NCBI GenBank assembly: GCA_021234155.1 | Contig: JAJEKV010000008.1 | Span: 6,512,945-6,576,944, forward strand | Length of the DNA stretch: 64,000 nt | Direction of reading: 5' to 3' | Source of the DNA: Isoetes taiwanensis | Taxonomy: Eukaryota; Streptophyta; Lycopodiopsida; Isoetales; Isoetaceae | Shown: in pieces, positions 36,029 to 48,008 of the stretch | Layout of the letters: every line of letters starts with the position of its first letter | How positions within the stretch are numbered: the first letter of the stretch is position 1 | The notes under the pieces: generated by a model | Database searches by the model: none | The model's input: the letters and a program-made list of their open reading frames with translations, nothing else | Told to the model about the DNA's origin: nothing | Program-made: the position numbers and the translations under genes

Positions 36029-39000
36029 TCATTTTTCCACCAGCATCCCCAAGGATATGAGAACCTTATTCCTTACATCCTGAGGTATTGTAACTCTCGT
36101 TGTTTTACTTGGAATAGTTTTTGGAGTCCACGAGTACAATACGGTTTGAATGTCTAGCCAAAGATCAGGATCACTAGGATTTCTCCTCCATCTCTTTGTC
36201 CAACAATCTGAATATCTTTCTTTATCGGTGACATTACTCAACTGATGTACTGGACACCACCATTCCACGCGCACCTTATTGAAGTTAACATCACCTTCTT
36301 CTTTGCAAATGTCTGAGATAGTGTATCCCAACCACACTGGATAGGTCTCTAGATCTGCTGGTTTTACTACTACAAATTGGTGGCACTCCACGTCAGTAGA
36401 AGGTTCATAACAATCCAGGCCTAGATATTTTGACCTATCCTTCTTAGGACCAACATAGTATTTATCAGATTGAGGAGGAGCATATGCCTTCACAATGCTA
36501 CTAATGGTACCATCATCTTCGTCGGCACCGACTAATGTTCTCCACCTACTTTTAGGGAACCACCCTTCTTTCAGCTCTTTTCCGAGGATGTGTCTACCTC
36601 ATCCAACAAGTTGATCACCTTCTTCCAATAATCTATCAATGCACGATTAGTCTCATCTGAATTAGTTTGCCAATGCTTGATGTAGTCATTGATGCCATCC
36701 TTAGTCAATCCCAATTGCTTGACTTCTTGAGTTGGTTTTAGAGCTTTTGGTTGACCAGGGGAGGTATCATAGGCTTGCCATTTGTATCCCCTGTGCCAAA
36801 TTTCTGCCTCACCTCTCCACTTCTCCTCCTCATAGGTCTCATTTTCCATTGCATGATTAGAATCCCTTCTCTCACCCAAAAGTGAATTGAAGAGGTCTAG
36901 AATGACCTTCCATGTCGAGAGCATAACCATCCACAAAACTCTTCCAATCAGGCACTTCTTCTATGATAGATCCTATAGGAGATGGATTTGTACATCCATG
37001 AAATATTTCCAATAGCCCGGGAAAGTTGGTAACTGTCTGCATTGCTCAATACATGACTATATTTTCCAAACAATGCGTCCACATCCTCATGAGTATGTCC
37101 GGCATTAGGAACCCCAAATTGACTCTTTCAAAAAATACCCACAAATGTTAAGTAGGATAGGAAAGAAAACATCCACTGTTCTTATTTTGACCAGCACAAT
37201 TATCTAGTTGCAAGAGGAGCTTTACAAGGCAGATCTCTCGAGGTTTAGCATGAGATGTTGAAGCTCCAACATGTTCATTAGGTCCATGCCTCCTAAACCT
37301 TGCCTTACTAAACTTTTTTTTATACTATTAGGGGTTCCATCCAACAATGCACTATGTAGTGCCGGCTAGTCAGAGGGATCCCGGAGGTGACCATTGTAAC
37401 CTTTCTCATAGTTTCTTAAACACCTCATGATACTCCCAATGTGAAAATCTGGACCATAACTCTAAACTGAAATGGCCATAGTAGGTCTGAGACTGCCCAT
37501 GCAATATTGCCCCAGTCATTGAAATCTGCAAAATGTATGATCTTCCACATGACTTAGGAATGTACTTGAAATGTGGAAGACAAGTCTTCTGTTGGTCCAT
37601 TTTATCATGTATAATACATAGATAGTTATTAGGTTCCATTGCAGATAAGGTCCTCCACATCTAATAAGTTGATCTACATGATAGTTGATCTGTCATATGG
37701 TCCTTCATATGTTCCCTTATCTTTGCCCTTAGACTTGGTTGCATAGTATTATCTAGTGACTCCTTCAGCTTAGCACATAAATTGCACTTGGCAAAGTTGT
37801 TTGAAGTTGCTATGGTCACATGCTTGAAATGCTTATTCCATAGCCTACTAAAACTGGGCTGGGATATAGAGGCCACTCCAAGTTCCCGAAGCAATGCATT
37901 TATTTCCTCTAATATGCTCTTCTGGGTACAATGGGATGGCAATCTCTTTTCAACAATAACTCTACCCTGTTCATCCTTCTTACTCTTATGTGGCATGTTT
38001 TCTGCATTGAAATCCACATATCTTTCAAATATTTCCTTTGCAGCTATAGTTCTTGAGGTAGGCCTTACCAGGCCAGTGTTCCCATGCAATGCAATTTTAC
38101 TACCATTTTCATGTCTCTTTTGCCAGTTGTGCCAAGAAGAGGTTGGAATTCCATGTATAGCCATCCATGCTTTTGAACATATCCACTTTCCATTCAATGG
38201 GAATCTTTTCTTCTTTGATTTTTCATCCTGAATTGCATAGCCAAATATGGTGTACATGAAATTCCTCCTGCTATCACACTTATGTTCCTGATATGTAGCT
38301 CTTGCTACCACCATCTCCTCTATTGTGAACAATCTAATACAAGAGGCCCAACAACATTCACTTCCTCTAACCTTCATCAGGGCTTCAGGAGAACAATCAT
38401 AATCTGACTTGCATCTTTTGGTGGGATAATGTTTGAAAGTTGGAAGTGGCCTCTTGCTACACTGTGTGAACATTATTGACAATGGTTCTACATCTATAGG
38501 AAACATGTAGTTCCCCTCCAGTTGAATACTGTCCCTAGGCCATGCAACAATAGTTGGAACCTCTAGTTGCTTCACACAAGCAAGGCATTCTTGTTTGCCT
38601 GAACCCTTTTCCTTCCAATTGTCATATAATTTTGAGATTGCCACACCTAACCTGTCCTCCCCTAATCTTTCATCATTCACTGCATTTGATAGGATCTGCT
38701 AGAACAATAATCCCTTCTCCTGCTGCCTCTCTGTTGCATGCATGCAGGATCTTGACCTTTTTGTTTTTCCAATCGACCCGAGTATAAAGTACAATTTCCT
38801 TTCCTTTGACATCATCCTTTTCATTTCTGGTATTTTCCTTTCCTTTGCCATCATCTTTGTCATCTTCATCCTTTTCATTTCTGGTCTTTTCCTTTCCTTT
38901 CCCATCATCTTTGTCATCTTCATTAGTTGGGGATTTTTCCTTGCCTTGATCACCATCATTGGGGGCTTTGGGGGATTTAGCATTTTGCATGCCATTGACC
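36029..39000 (-). pseudogene. DUF7869-like DDE transposase gene (disrupted)
   Basis: Minus strand. An acidic/Lys-rich leader from 38990 (repeats of DDKDDGKGKEKTRNEK) shifts frame near 38680 into a 339-aa block with NGKWICSKAWMAIHGIP, then the zinc-like FAKCNLCAKLKESLD (about 37790). An in-frame TAG at 37661-37663 separates it from YLCIIHDKMDQQKT (first acidic site). Then come LQLDNCAGQNKN (about 37195), the second site, and MPGHTHEDVDALFGKYS (about 37100), the third, in shifted frames, followed by C-terminal blocks (36571-36936, 36029-36493) with PVWLGYTISDI and VRVEWWCPV. The D...DNxxGQNKN...GHTHxDVD order is that of DUF7869 proteins found in eukaryotic transposons. At least two nonsense changes and three frameshifts. 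Presumed to act on the 31-bp ends. Confidence 0.7.
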
Positions 39001-39009
39001 TAAAATGCA

Positions 39010-39530
39010 TAAAAACCTATAGTAAGTTAGCATATTCAAATAACATGTTTTTAAATGAAAGTTAACCTTAATAATAACCTTAATAACCTATAATAAGTTA
39101 ATCTATAATAATAATAAGTTAACCTATAATATATTAACCTATAATAACCTTGAATGTTGTAACCTTAGAAACAACTTTAAAGGTTATTATAGGTTAGCAG
39201 TTTTAAGGTTAGAAGTTTATTATAGGTTATTATAGGTTAGAAGTTTTAAGGTTAGAAGGTTATTATAGGTTTAAAAGTTCTAAGATTAGAAGAAGTAAGT
39301 TTACAACTTTTAAGGTTAGGAGTTTTAAGGTTAAAACTTCTAACCTTAAATAAATATAACCTTAAAACTTCTAAAACTTCAAACTTCTAAATTCAAATTC
39401 ATAAACTTTTAAACTTATAACCTTATCTATTAACTTAAAAATATTAACCTTAACTAATAGCCTTAACTTATAAACCTTAAAACTATTAACCTTAAATCTT
39501 ATAACTTATAACCCTTGTAATAAATTTTCG
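39010..39530. repeat. AT-rich low-complexity array (AACCTTAA/TTAAGGTT)
   Basis: Degenerate runs of AACCTTAA, AACCTATAATAA and their inverses, switching orientation near 39170. Immediately upstream of the transposase start; may be promoter or simply expanded low-complexity DNA. Confidence 0.8.
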
Positions 39531-39589
39531 CGGCAGTTATTATGGCGCGGTACGAATTTTTTAAAGCAGTTATTATTTCCAGTTTACAA

Positions 39590-40140
39590 TCCCTTTCCAA
39601 CTTTTCCAACTTTTCCAACTTCTCTTCTGGTGCGCTTTCGATCTTCTCTTTCGATCTGGTGCTTTCGATCTTCTCTTTCGATCTGGTGCTTTCGATCTGG
39701 TGAGCTATCTGCTTTCGAGCTTTTCGGCTATCTGCTTTCGAGCTTCGAGCTTTTCGGCTTTTCGGGCTTCACAATCTCTTTTCGGCGCTTTCGAGCTTTT
39801 CGGCTCCACAATCTCTGTGGCTTTTCGACTTCTATAATCTACTCCTTTTGGTTTTTCGGCTCAAAGGTTTTTCGGCTCAAAGGTTTCTACAAAGCTTTCG
39901 GCTCAAAGGTTTCAAATCTCTACAATCTCTCTGGCTTTTTGTCTTCGGCTTGGAATAACCAAAATTTTTCTGGCTTTTTGGTTTTGTGTTAAAGGTTCTC
40001 GGCTTCTCGGTTTCCAAATTATCTGCTATTGCTTCTTCTCGGCTTCTTAAGGTTCAAATCATCTGCTATTGGCTTCTTCTCGGCTTCTTAAGGCTATAAT
40101 CATCTGCTATTGGCTTCTTCTCGGCTCAAATCAACTAGGT
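39590..40140. repeat. TTTCGGCTT-type local repeats
   Basis: Repeated GCTTTCGATCT, GAGCTTTTCGGCT and, at 40020-40135, three copies of CTGCTATTGGCTTCTTCTCG-type units. Non-coding. With the preceding AT-rich block it fills the stretch upstream of the transposase gene. Confidence 0.75.
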
Positions 40141-41128
40141 TAGTATTTCCTGTTCTTTACTTAAAGTCTGTTATCTTATTCTTGTTTTTATTCTAGTATT
40201 TGAAAGTTCTTTTCTATCTGCTTTATCTGTTCTTTATCTGTTATATGAGCTTCAGGCTTAATGAAGGGGAGTGCTTACTGGCTTAGACTTTTAGATGCAT
40301 CAGTCATATACTGCCCTAGCACCTTCATATATAGATCTATTGCTAATAAACATGTTCTATTGCTTATATGATCTTGCTCTATGATCTTGCCTATATGATC
40401 TTGCTCTCTAAGTTCAAAAGCATCTTAAGAGAGATGCGTCAGATGCGACACATCGAAAGCATCTAAAGCATCGAAGCATCTAAGTTTTAAGATGCGGTTA
40501 AGATGCGTTTGAAAAAAATTTAAATTGTCAAAAAATACCTTCACTCCATTGGAGCCTTAAATACCTTTGATCTATAGAGACTTTTAGATTAAAATACAGA
40601 ATATTTATGAATAATAGAAGAGAAAACTGTTACAGATCTTGCTGTGACAGGTTTCTTGCTGCAGATCCTTTTGCGTTGTTGCAGGTCTCCTGATCGGCTG
40701 CAACATACCCTTTTTCTCTGTTGCTGAACTCTCAATCCAGATGCAAACTTCTGGCCCAACTCTCGACCTCCTTATAGACCCTACACACCCGGTTTGTCGC
40801 TTGCCCCATCGTCAACAAAGAGCTTTGAAGAGAAAATGGTTACAGAAGGCCAAAGAGGCAACAAACTGCACCTATTTTAGGGTCATCGATATCAGGCAAC
40901 CTAATCCAAGTGTTTTTGGCAAAAAAATTTTTTTTGAAAAAATAAGGTGAAGCATCTATGTTAGATGCGGGTGTCGATGCGTACACATCTACATCTAAGC
41001 ATCTTATTTTAAGATGCGCACATCTTACAAACTTAGCTTGCTCTATGATCTATGATCTATCTGCTCTATGATCTTGCCTATATGATCTTGCTCTATGATC
41101 TATCTGCTCTATGATTTTGCTTATATGA
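40141..41128. other. Non-coding stretch inside the 12.6-kb element
   Basis: One 69-aa + ORF (40741-40950) without motifs; repeated GATGCG and CTATGATCT words. Nothing further recognised. Confidence 0.4.
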
Positions 41129-41152
41129 TTTTCCCGTGGACGTAAAAATTCT

Positions 41153-41182
<30 letters not shown>
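41129..41182 (+). mobile_element. Retroelement 3' end with (CTTAT)n tail
   Basis: CCCGTGGACGTAAAAATT is followed by five or more CTTAT units. The same 3' end with different simple-repeat tails recurs at 50669-50702 and, inverted, at 53281-53390, so this is the tail of a LINE/SINE family copy, heavily 5' truncated or unrecognisable. Confidence 0.6.
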
Positions 41183-41183
<1 letters not shown>

Positions 41184-41720
41184 TCTGCTCTAAATAATGA
41201 ACTAAATAAGGAGTTCCAAACAATGAACTAAATAATGAACTAAACAAGGAGTTCTAAACAATGAACTAAAACAATGAAGTAAATAATGAACTAAACTAAA
41301 TAATGCTCTATGAGTTCTTATTCTGCTCTATTTGCTCTTAGATTTGCTCTATCTATTCCCATGGCTTCATATTCTATTTTACTGGCTCTTATTCTATTCT
41401 ACGTTTTTTTAATGCATATATTTTAGTTCTATAGAATGATATGTTAGAATTGGCGAAATCGCGCTTGGCGCATTTCTAGTTTGGCTTCCTATTTCCCACT
41501 AGGTTAATCAAATCGCGCCAAGCGCGTTTCTAGTTTGGCCTTCCTATTTCATACGGCTTTATATAAATCGCGCCAGGCGCGTGTGCAGTAGATCTGTAAA
41601 AAAAACACTATAGTAAACGCGCCTGGCGCGTTTTGAATTTTGCATACGTAGAATCGTTTTCTGGGGATAGGAATATCATTTGCTAATTAGTTAATTTCTC
41701 TCGTTATAGTGCAATTACAC

Positions 41721-42089
41721 ATGGCTGCTTCTAGTTCAAATATACTTCCTCTGGACGACCATCAACGCTGGACCCTGTACAAGATACTACTTTGTGCTGT
41801 TCAAAACATTCACAGAGAGTTGGACAAGCCATATGACAGTCTGTATCAGGGGCCATGGGAATGCTACCATCGCATCACTGGACATATGCGGCTCCTCATG
41901 CTCTTAGTAAGGCTCATGCCAACAAATAAATACGAGGCTTTGATTAGGAGTATCAATTATCGATACAACACTTTGATTTGGAGACTCGACATTCGCAGGG
42001 ACGAAGAGGATGATGTCATATCAAATTGGTCCAGGTGGGACTTTACTCGGTATTGGGCCGATGAAGTGGGCCTATGCGACATTTTGTAG
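41721..42089 (+). CDS. Unidentified 122-aa ORF within the element
   Basis: Starts at an ATG in good context (ACACATGGC) and encodes a helical, Arg/Tyr/Trp-rich protein (LDDHQRWTLYKILLCAVQNI, then YHRITGHMRLLMLLVRLMP, ending YWADEVGLCDIL). The frame is intact with CG palindromes on both sides. No family recognised. The ORF at 47778-48008 is of similar size and style, but I could not align them convincingly. Confidence 0.4.
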   Translation: MAASSSNILPLDDHQRWTLYKILLCAVQNIHRELDKPYDSLYQGPWECYHRITGHMRLLMLLVRLMPTNKYEALIRSINYRYNTLIWRLDIRRDEEDDVISNWSRWDFTRYWADEVGLCDIL

Positions 42090-42274
42090 AGACATGTAGA
42101 GCAAGCTATGTTAGTTCAGAAAGAACTCGCACCTGGCGCATTTTCACAAAAGGAAAAATGTACATATATTTCTTTTGAATATAAATACAATCTCGCGCCT
42201 GGCGCAATTTTGCAGCTTAAACTTTTATGTCACGTTTATTTTATTATGTTTTTTTATATGCAATGTCGAAAACA

Positions 42275-42390
42275 TTGAATCCTTTGATGCCCTCCAGCCA
42301 GTATGACCAACCCCAAGAAACTACACATTCTCATTAATGTGTAGTTTCATGGGGTTGATATGACTGGCTAAAGAACATCAAAGAATTCAA
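42275..42390 (-). ncRNA. Long near-perfect foldback (possible small-RNA precursor or MITE)
   Basis: Two 55-nt arms (42275-42329, 42336-42390) pair around a 6-nt loop with about ten mismatches and no gaps. Five of the mismatches are C/A on the plus strand, which become G:U wobbles in a minus-strand transcript, so the minus transcript would fold better. Size and pairing fit a plant MIRNA-like hairpin, but foldback transposons look the same. Confidence 0.4.
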
Positions 42391-42433
42391 AATTCACAAC
42401 ATCACGGAGATATTATGATATATTCATTTTTTT

Positions 42434-42710
42434 TTAATATCGTAATATACATACCTTTTTCAGACGTTCTTTTGGCCATGCTACAAATGTGCCCACGCTT
42501 TCACCAACTGTATCGCCACCGGGGTGTCTTCGTGGAAGAGCCTCATCTTCATAATTGCAGTTTATAATGGAAATCTTACAGAAACTGTTTCCAAGAGGAA
42601 CACCATGACACATAGAACTTGGATTCAGATCTTCGATTTTACATAAACCTACTCGGCGCTTCAAGTTTGCTGTTAAAAGATAGCATTCTTCTCCGACACT
42701 GTTAAAGAAC
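42434..42710 (-). pseudogene. DUF8039-like transposon protein fragment
   Basis: Minus strand: GEECYLLTANLKRRVGLCKI, then HGVPLGNSFCKISI, DEALPRRHPGGDTVGESVG and TFVAWPKERLKK. The pattern VG-x-G/C...GVxLG-x-x-CKVxV...LP...T(V/I)G-(D/E)AVGxxVAWP is characteristic of the C-terminal module attached to plant CACTA-type and related transposon proteins. No other part of such a gene is nearby. Confidence 0.5.
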
Positions 42711-43211
42711 CAGAATGCATTGGGAAAAATAGAGGACGAAAAATAGAGAACAAGAATGCATTGGGAAAAATAGAGAATGCATTCGGAATGGAATCACACT
42801 CACCATAGTTCAGCAGACATCGATTGATCTTGGGATTGAAGGCGGCTCGATCGATCCTAAGCGTTGTAGACGGATCTTGGGCGCTCTGATAGTCGATTGA
42901 TCTTGGGCGCTGTAATAGTAGGAATGGTCGATTGAGGGCGCTCTGATAGTAGGTGGCCGATTAGGTGGTAGTAGATTGCCACATATGCGTTTCTTGAAAA
43001 TAATAATTAATTGTTATCTTGAAATTGCACTAAAAAGAAAAACACAATTTAAATTTGTAAATGAGCGGGACGGGCGGTTAATTAAGGCGGTATAAATTGA
43101 AAAGGACGCGAATTTGAATTTACGGTTGTAAATCTGACGGCCTAGATTATGAACGCATACATATAAGTTTAAACCAAAACCCAGTCTCATATTATCCGCA
43201 TTTGCAGTTCT
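42711..43211. other. Short local repeats upstream of the fusion gene
   Basis: Duplicated ATGCATTGGGAAAAATAGAG (42715-42780) and repeated GATTGATCTTGGGCGCTCTG-type units (42825-42965). Probably the 5' flank of the gene starting at 43212. Confidence 0.6.
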
Positions 43212-46200
43212 ATGGCGTCTAGAGGATCTGGCAGCCGCGGCCGAGGCGCAGGTAGAGGTGGACGACAGGCCAAAGCACAAATCTAGATCCTGGAGCTTGT
43301 TGAACAAGCAGAAAGCACAAATCCAGCAAGCGCCTCAGGTATGAATCAGTGTTTTAGTTCTGTAATTTATTTCTGTGTCCCTCTTTTTGTTAGGTTTTTA
43401 GGATTTTTTTCTCTATTTATAGAGTTATTATCCGATAAGAAGCATATGTCCTCTAATATTTGAGTTCATATGTGCCAAAAATGTATGCAAATAAATGCTT
43501 AACGTGTGCATGTTGTTTTTTCTTTTAATGCTGTATGTGCTGTTTCAAGCTTGTATTCAGTAGTTAGTTGTGTTTTTTAAAGTTAGTTGTGTCCTCTGAT
43601 GAAGATTCAACTCTTTAAGTTGTGGTGTTTATAGTTATTTGTGTCCCTGACACAGTGGAATAAGGCACAACATTAGTTTCTATATCTAGAGATGAAGATT
43701 CAACTCTTTAAGTTGTGATTTTTATAGTTATTTCTGCCTGAGCATTTTGATTCGGGCTAAACGCCCCTGGCACAGTTTAATTAGTCATTACACTAGTTTC
43801 TTTATTTTTAAGGTCACATTTAAAGCGCGCCAAGCGCGTATTTGTTGCATTTTGATCGGGACAAAACGCGCCTGGCGCATGGCCCCAATTAAGTAAATGA
43901 ACTTGCTCTGTATTCATTTTCAAATCGCTTGGAATAATAAAGGCTCAGGTAGAACCTCCATGTCCAGAAGAAGATCTTATAGAGGGGTCAGAATGGTATG
44001 TGAAGATCTTCAAAACTGGTGGGAGACAGACCTCATATTCATGTCTAGAGTAAGAGAGACTGATAAAATGAAGAAGCAGGGAATTCTTATCACATGCGAA
44101 GTACAGAACGATTCTTTCTGTTCATTGCTAGTTGAAGTGGGCCAAAAAAATAAGAAGAGCTTAAAGAAGATCAATCGATGCAGTTCTAGTGCTTTTAAAG
44201 AGACTGCATTAAGATCAGACGACATGGCCGATTCCCTCTTTAAATTTGGCTGGAAAGTTGGTGAGCCATTGACTCCTAAACAAATATGTGAGGGGCTTAC
44301 AGCTGTTCGACGAGCCATTAGCACGAGGCCCTCGGGCAGTGTCTACTTACAGGCAGTGAAGGATAAGGAAGAAGCTAGCTCTAAAGGCAGGGAAACTACA
44401 GAAGTGACACCAGGCCTTACAAGTGACGATGACAAGCATGCAATAGAGGCCCAGAAGGTTCTGATCAAGAAGGCACAACATACTGGGAATCAGTTGTTCT
44501 ATAAGTTGTATTCTGTCAGAAACTGCCGGTTCCTGAGCGGCACAACAACACCTGCCGAACTAGCCGAAATAAGCGCACTCCTGAATGACATGGGAAAAAC
44601 TTTCTTATACAAAAGGTAATTCTCTTCCCTCATTTTTCTTTTTCGTACAGGCGCGATTTGCCTCTAATATGAAATCGCGTCTGGCGCGATTTTAAACTAG
44701 AAGGATTGTTTGAATTCACGATTATGAAGCTAACAAAGTTATTCCTTGCAGTCCCTATATAGAGCAACTTCGGCATGCTCGGAACCAGTGGATTGAATAT
44801 GGGAAGCCAATGCCGACCAGACAGGGCCAGTCCAAAAGCGCTGAATTCAAGTTGATGGAAAGGACACTTAGTCAGACTATAATACAGGACAAAACCAAGA
44901 GCACCAGATCAAAGAAAAAAAAGGAGATGAAAAGGGTGATGCTTCCGAAGAACCAACTGTACCCAAGGATGCCTGCAAGATAGTTTTTGCTTCAGATCCA
45001 GTATGGGAGAAATGGAATGAATTCTGGGATGCCTACGTGGAGAAGAAGTTGCCAGATTCACAAGGAAGATTTCCTCCTGTTGACACATCAATTTTTTATA
45101 TCCATATAACAGAGATGAGGAAGGCCCAGGGATTGGCCGATCAAGAACTCATTTCAGTTCTGGATAGGTTAATCAGAAAGGAAATCCTTTACAAGAAAAC
45201 CTCAGCAACAAAGGCTATGGAATCCTTTGAAGATGCATGCGACGAGCTGAAAAAACATTAGAGTGCTCAAGAAGGCAGTTGGTGAGGAATTACAAAGGCT
45301 TACAGGAGACTGGTCGTTGTCGGAGTTAGGGCTCATGCAAAAATATAAGTCTCCAACGACGACCTAAAGAAGTATGTATTTTGGTCCAAAGACTTTGTCA
45401 AGCAGCAGAAGTTGAAGAACGTTGCAAACCTGTTGCATCCGACTTGAAACGAAAAGTGGCGTTGGTGAAGCAGACCCCGGAAATGGAATCCACGTTTTTT
45501 TATCAAGTGTCCACTTGTTTCAAGTGCGCCTTGCCAGAAGTGGGTGCAGGTCCCCATGATATCACACTCTTCGTGCTTGATAGCCGAGGCACCAGATGGT
45601 CGCTTGATGACTATAATACGTTCTTCAACATATGCAGTGGTTTCACGACGGAGATGAATTACACAATCGTCACTATATGTCCCTCCGACATGTCCTATGC
45701 ATATGCTCTAACTGCTGCAAATGACTTAAAATGCGTGAAAGTCATACGACAGGCGATCCTCATAGATGAAAACAAGGACAGTGACTTCAGCACAGCAAGT
45801 ACAATTTCTCATGTGCTTATTATTATGATAGCCATGATGGATGATAAGGAATATGAAAGGCTTAAGGGAAAACCAGATGGAGACAAACTAGCATGGCAGT
45901 GCTATCAGTTAGATGAACGCATCCTGCGAAACGTCTTCTATCTGGAGCAAGAAGACAAGGGGAAGGGTGTCAAGGTCGTGGAAGAGTTAGAGGAAGAAGA
46001 GGAAGAAGATGAAGAAAACCAGGCCGACCCAGTTCTTGTGGACCACATTAAGTATGAACTCCTAACTTCACATAAGGGGAAGCTAAACAAGAACGGGTTC
46101 TCTATGGACCTTTCCCAATATCTCATTGAAGCATTTTGCCCATTGGGATCAACTTGCTGGGAGCTTCACGTTGGAGGTTACATCGGTAGAGAAGCTTTGA

Positions 46201-47515
46201 AGTTAGCAAGGAAATGCCAGAGCATCGTCTCCGATGATCGAGCCAAAAATTTCTTGGACCTCTTCTTTGAGAAAGTGCTAGAGGCTAGAGGACCAATCGG
46301 CAGTGCAAAAAGCAAAGCTTCTACCTCTAAGGCCGAAATACCTGCAGATTTGCTTAAAGAACGGGAGATTATGAGAAAGGCATTGGTTGGCAACATCATG
46401 GATGACACCGAAGACCAGCCAGATCAACCATTGCCTGTCCACATACCTTTCAAAATCCTTGACTGTGAAAATATAGAACATGATGAAAATAACAAGGATG
46501 ATGATGATGAAGCAGACTCCAAATCTGAAAGCACTAGCCAGGTTAGCGTAAAGAGTAATGAACTATTAGGCATAGTTCAAACTGTACAGATCTCAACTGA
46601 TGTGGTTGGTGCTTCTAGCAGACCGGAGACAACTCAGAATAAGGATGAAATGGAAGAAGACACCACGGGGAATGATGAAGAAGAAAGGTATCGTGACAAT
46701 GTTTTGTTTTTTTATATCCATGCATTTACGACAAGCATATAGAAATCGCGCCTGACGCGATTTAGAATTTTCTATAGATCATATTTTTAGATTTTGTTGA
46801 CATGCATCATTAATGAAATCGCGCCTGGCGCGTTTTCGTTTTCCATTTCATTCATCTCATACGTTATTGTTCGCCTTACAGAAATGATTCGACTTCCCCA
46901 AAAGTACTGGTCTTTGATTTGAATGGTGTGCTATGTAGAACGTTACCTAAAGGAACGTTTGAAAAGTCATGGTATGCGCAACAACCATTTGAGACACGTA
47001 CCAAATATGTTTACCCGCGCCCTTATCTGAAGGAGATGTTGGACCAGGCCTTCAGTCTGTTTCGTTGTGCAATTTGATCATCTATGGAGCATAGAAATAT
47101 ACAGGAAGTTCTGAAAGTAGTGCCTGAGCTAAATAGAGATTGGGCGTCCATCTGGGATCAAAGCAAATGTGCTTCATTCACAAACCCTAAAGAACCGACA
47201 GGTAAAAAGATATTTGTGAAATGCTTGCGCAACATGATGGATGCCCTAGGTGTTGAGGATAAGGAAGGCATGATCATGGTGGATGATGACGCTCTAAAGT
47301 GTTGCTTCAATCAGTCACAGTCATTGAATCCGCCATCCTATCATCCTCAAGATTTTGACAAGGATGACTTCCTGCTTCGCTTTGTTAGTGTTTTGCACGA
47401 AATAGCTTCAGGAAAAACGGTCGCAGAGATACAAACACTATACCCGCAACTTGATCGGACAGGGGAAATTGACAGGGACCTTGAGAAAATCGTTCTAGAA
47501 AGGGAACTTTTTTAA
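43212..47515 (+). pseudogene. Methyltransferase-like / NIF-phosphatase fusion gene of the element
   Basis: Exon 1 43212-43338 encodes an RG-rich start (MASRGSGSRGRGAGRGGRQ) with an in-frame TAG at 43284. Exon 2 is about 43943-44615, then an intron (44616-44751) and a Lys-rich exon from 44752 with a frameshift at an A-run near 44915 and more near 45260-45400. The open stretch 45381-46687 has LFVLDSRGTRW (45567-45599) where DPPW is expected, NYTIVTICPSDMSYAYAL, NKDSDFSTASTISHVLIIMI, a Glu/Asp linker and CPLGSTCWELHVGGYIGREA (about 46135-46195) where SAM motif I is expected: the layout of a group-beta N6/N4 methyltransferase with both catalytic motifs altered. Intron 46688-46881 joins in phase (AG|A) to a NIF/FCP1 phosphatase-like domain: VLVFDLNGVLC, TGKKIFVKCLRNMMDALGV, IMVDDDALK; TGA at 47075-47077 replaces Trp. 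Function unknown. Confidence 0.6.
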
Positions 47516-47777
47516 TATATATGTATACAGGAAATACACTTTCCAAAAAGTTTTGAATATAAAATATACTTTACACCAACCTCATTCGAATATATATTGT
47601 GTTCTTATATCAGCATTATTGGTTCTGTGTACGTATTGTTTTTTTATATTATGTGTATGGTTTGCTATACTTGCAATAATTTGTATGTATATACCGTCAA
47701 TAATTTAGGTGTGTATAAATAGGTATGCATGAAATTGGCAAACCATCGGCTTCGGCCTCCGCCTTCTGCTTATTATT

Positions 47778-48008
47778 ATGGCACATTCTATTACCTGCAA
47801 GATGAACCATGCGGACCTCTACAGGTGCCGCGAGCTAGAAATAGAACTTCAGGACTGGCTTGATGTCGTTGCTATGAATCCCGTCCGCTTCTATCCTGAT
47901 CCCTTTGATGTTGTAATCCATCTTATATGGAATCTAGAGCATGGTTTGTTCATGATCGACAGGATCTCAGCACCGCCTGTAGCGCCTGTCGACGATGAAT
48001 CGGATTAG
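47778..48008 (+). CDS. Unidentified 76-aa ORF near the right end of the element
   Basis: ATG in good context (TTATGGCAC); encodes MAHSITCKMNHADLYRCREL, then an amphipathic stretch with FDVVIHLIWNLEHGLFMI and an acidic end. No family recognised. A worn CG palindrome follows at 48058. Confidence 0.35.
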   Translation: MAHSITCKMNHADLYRCRELEIELQDWLDVVAMNPVRFYPDPFDVVIHLIWNLEHGLFMIDRISAPPVAPVDDESD

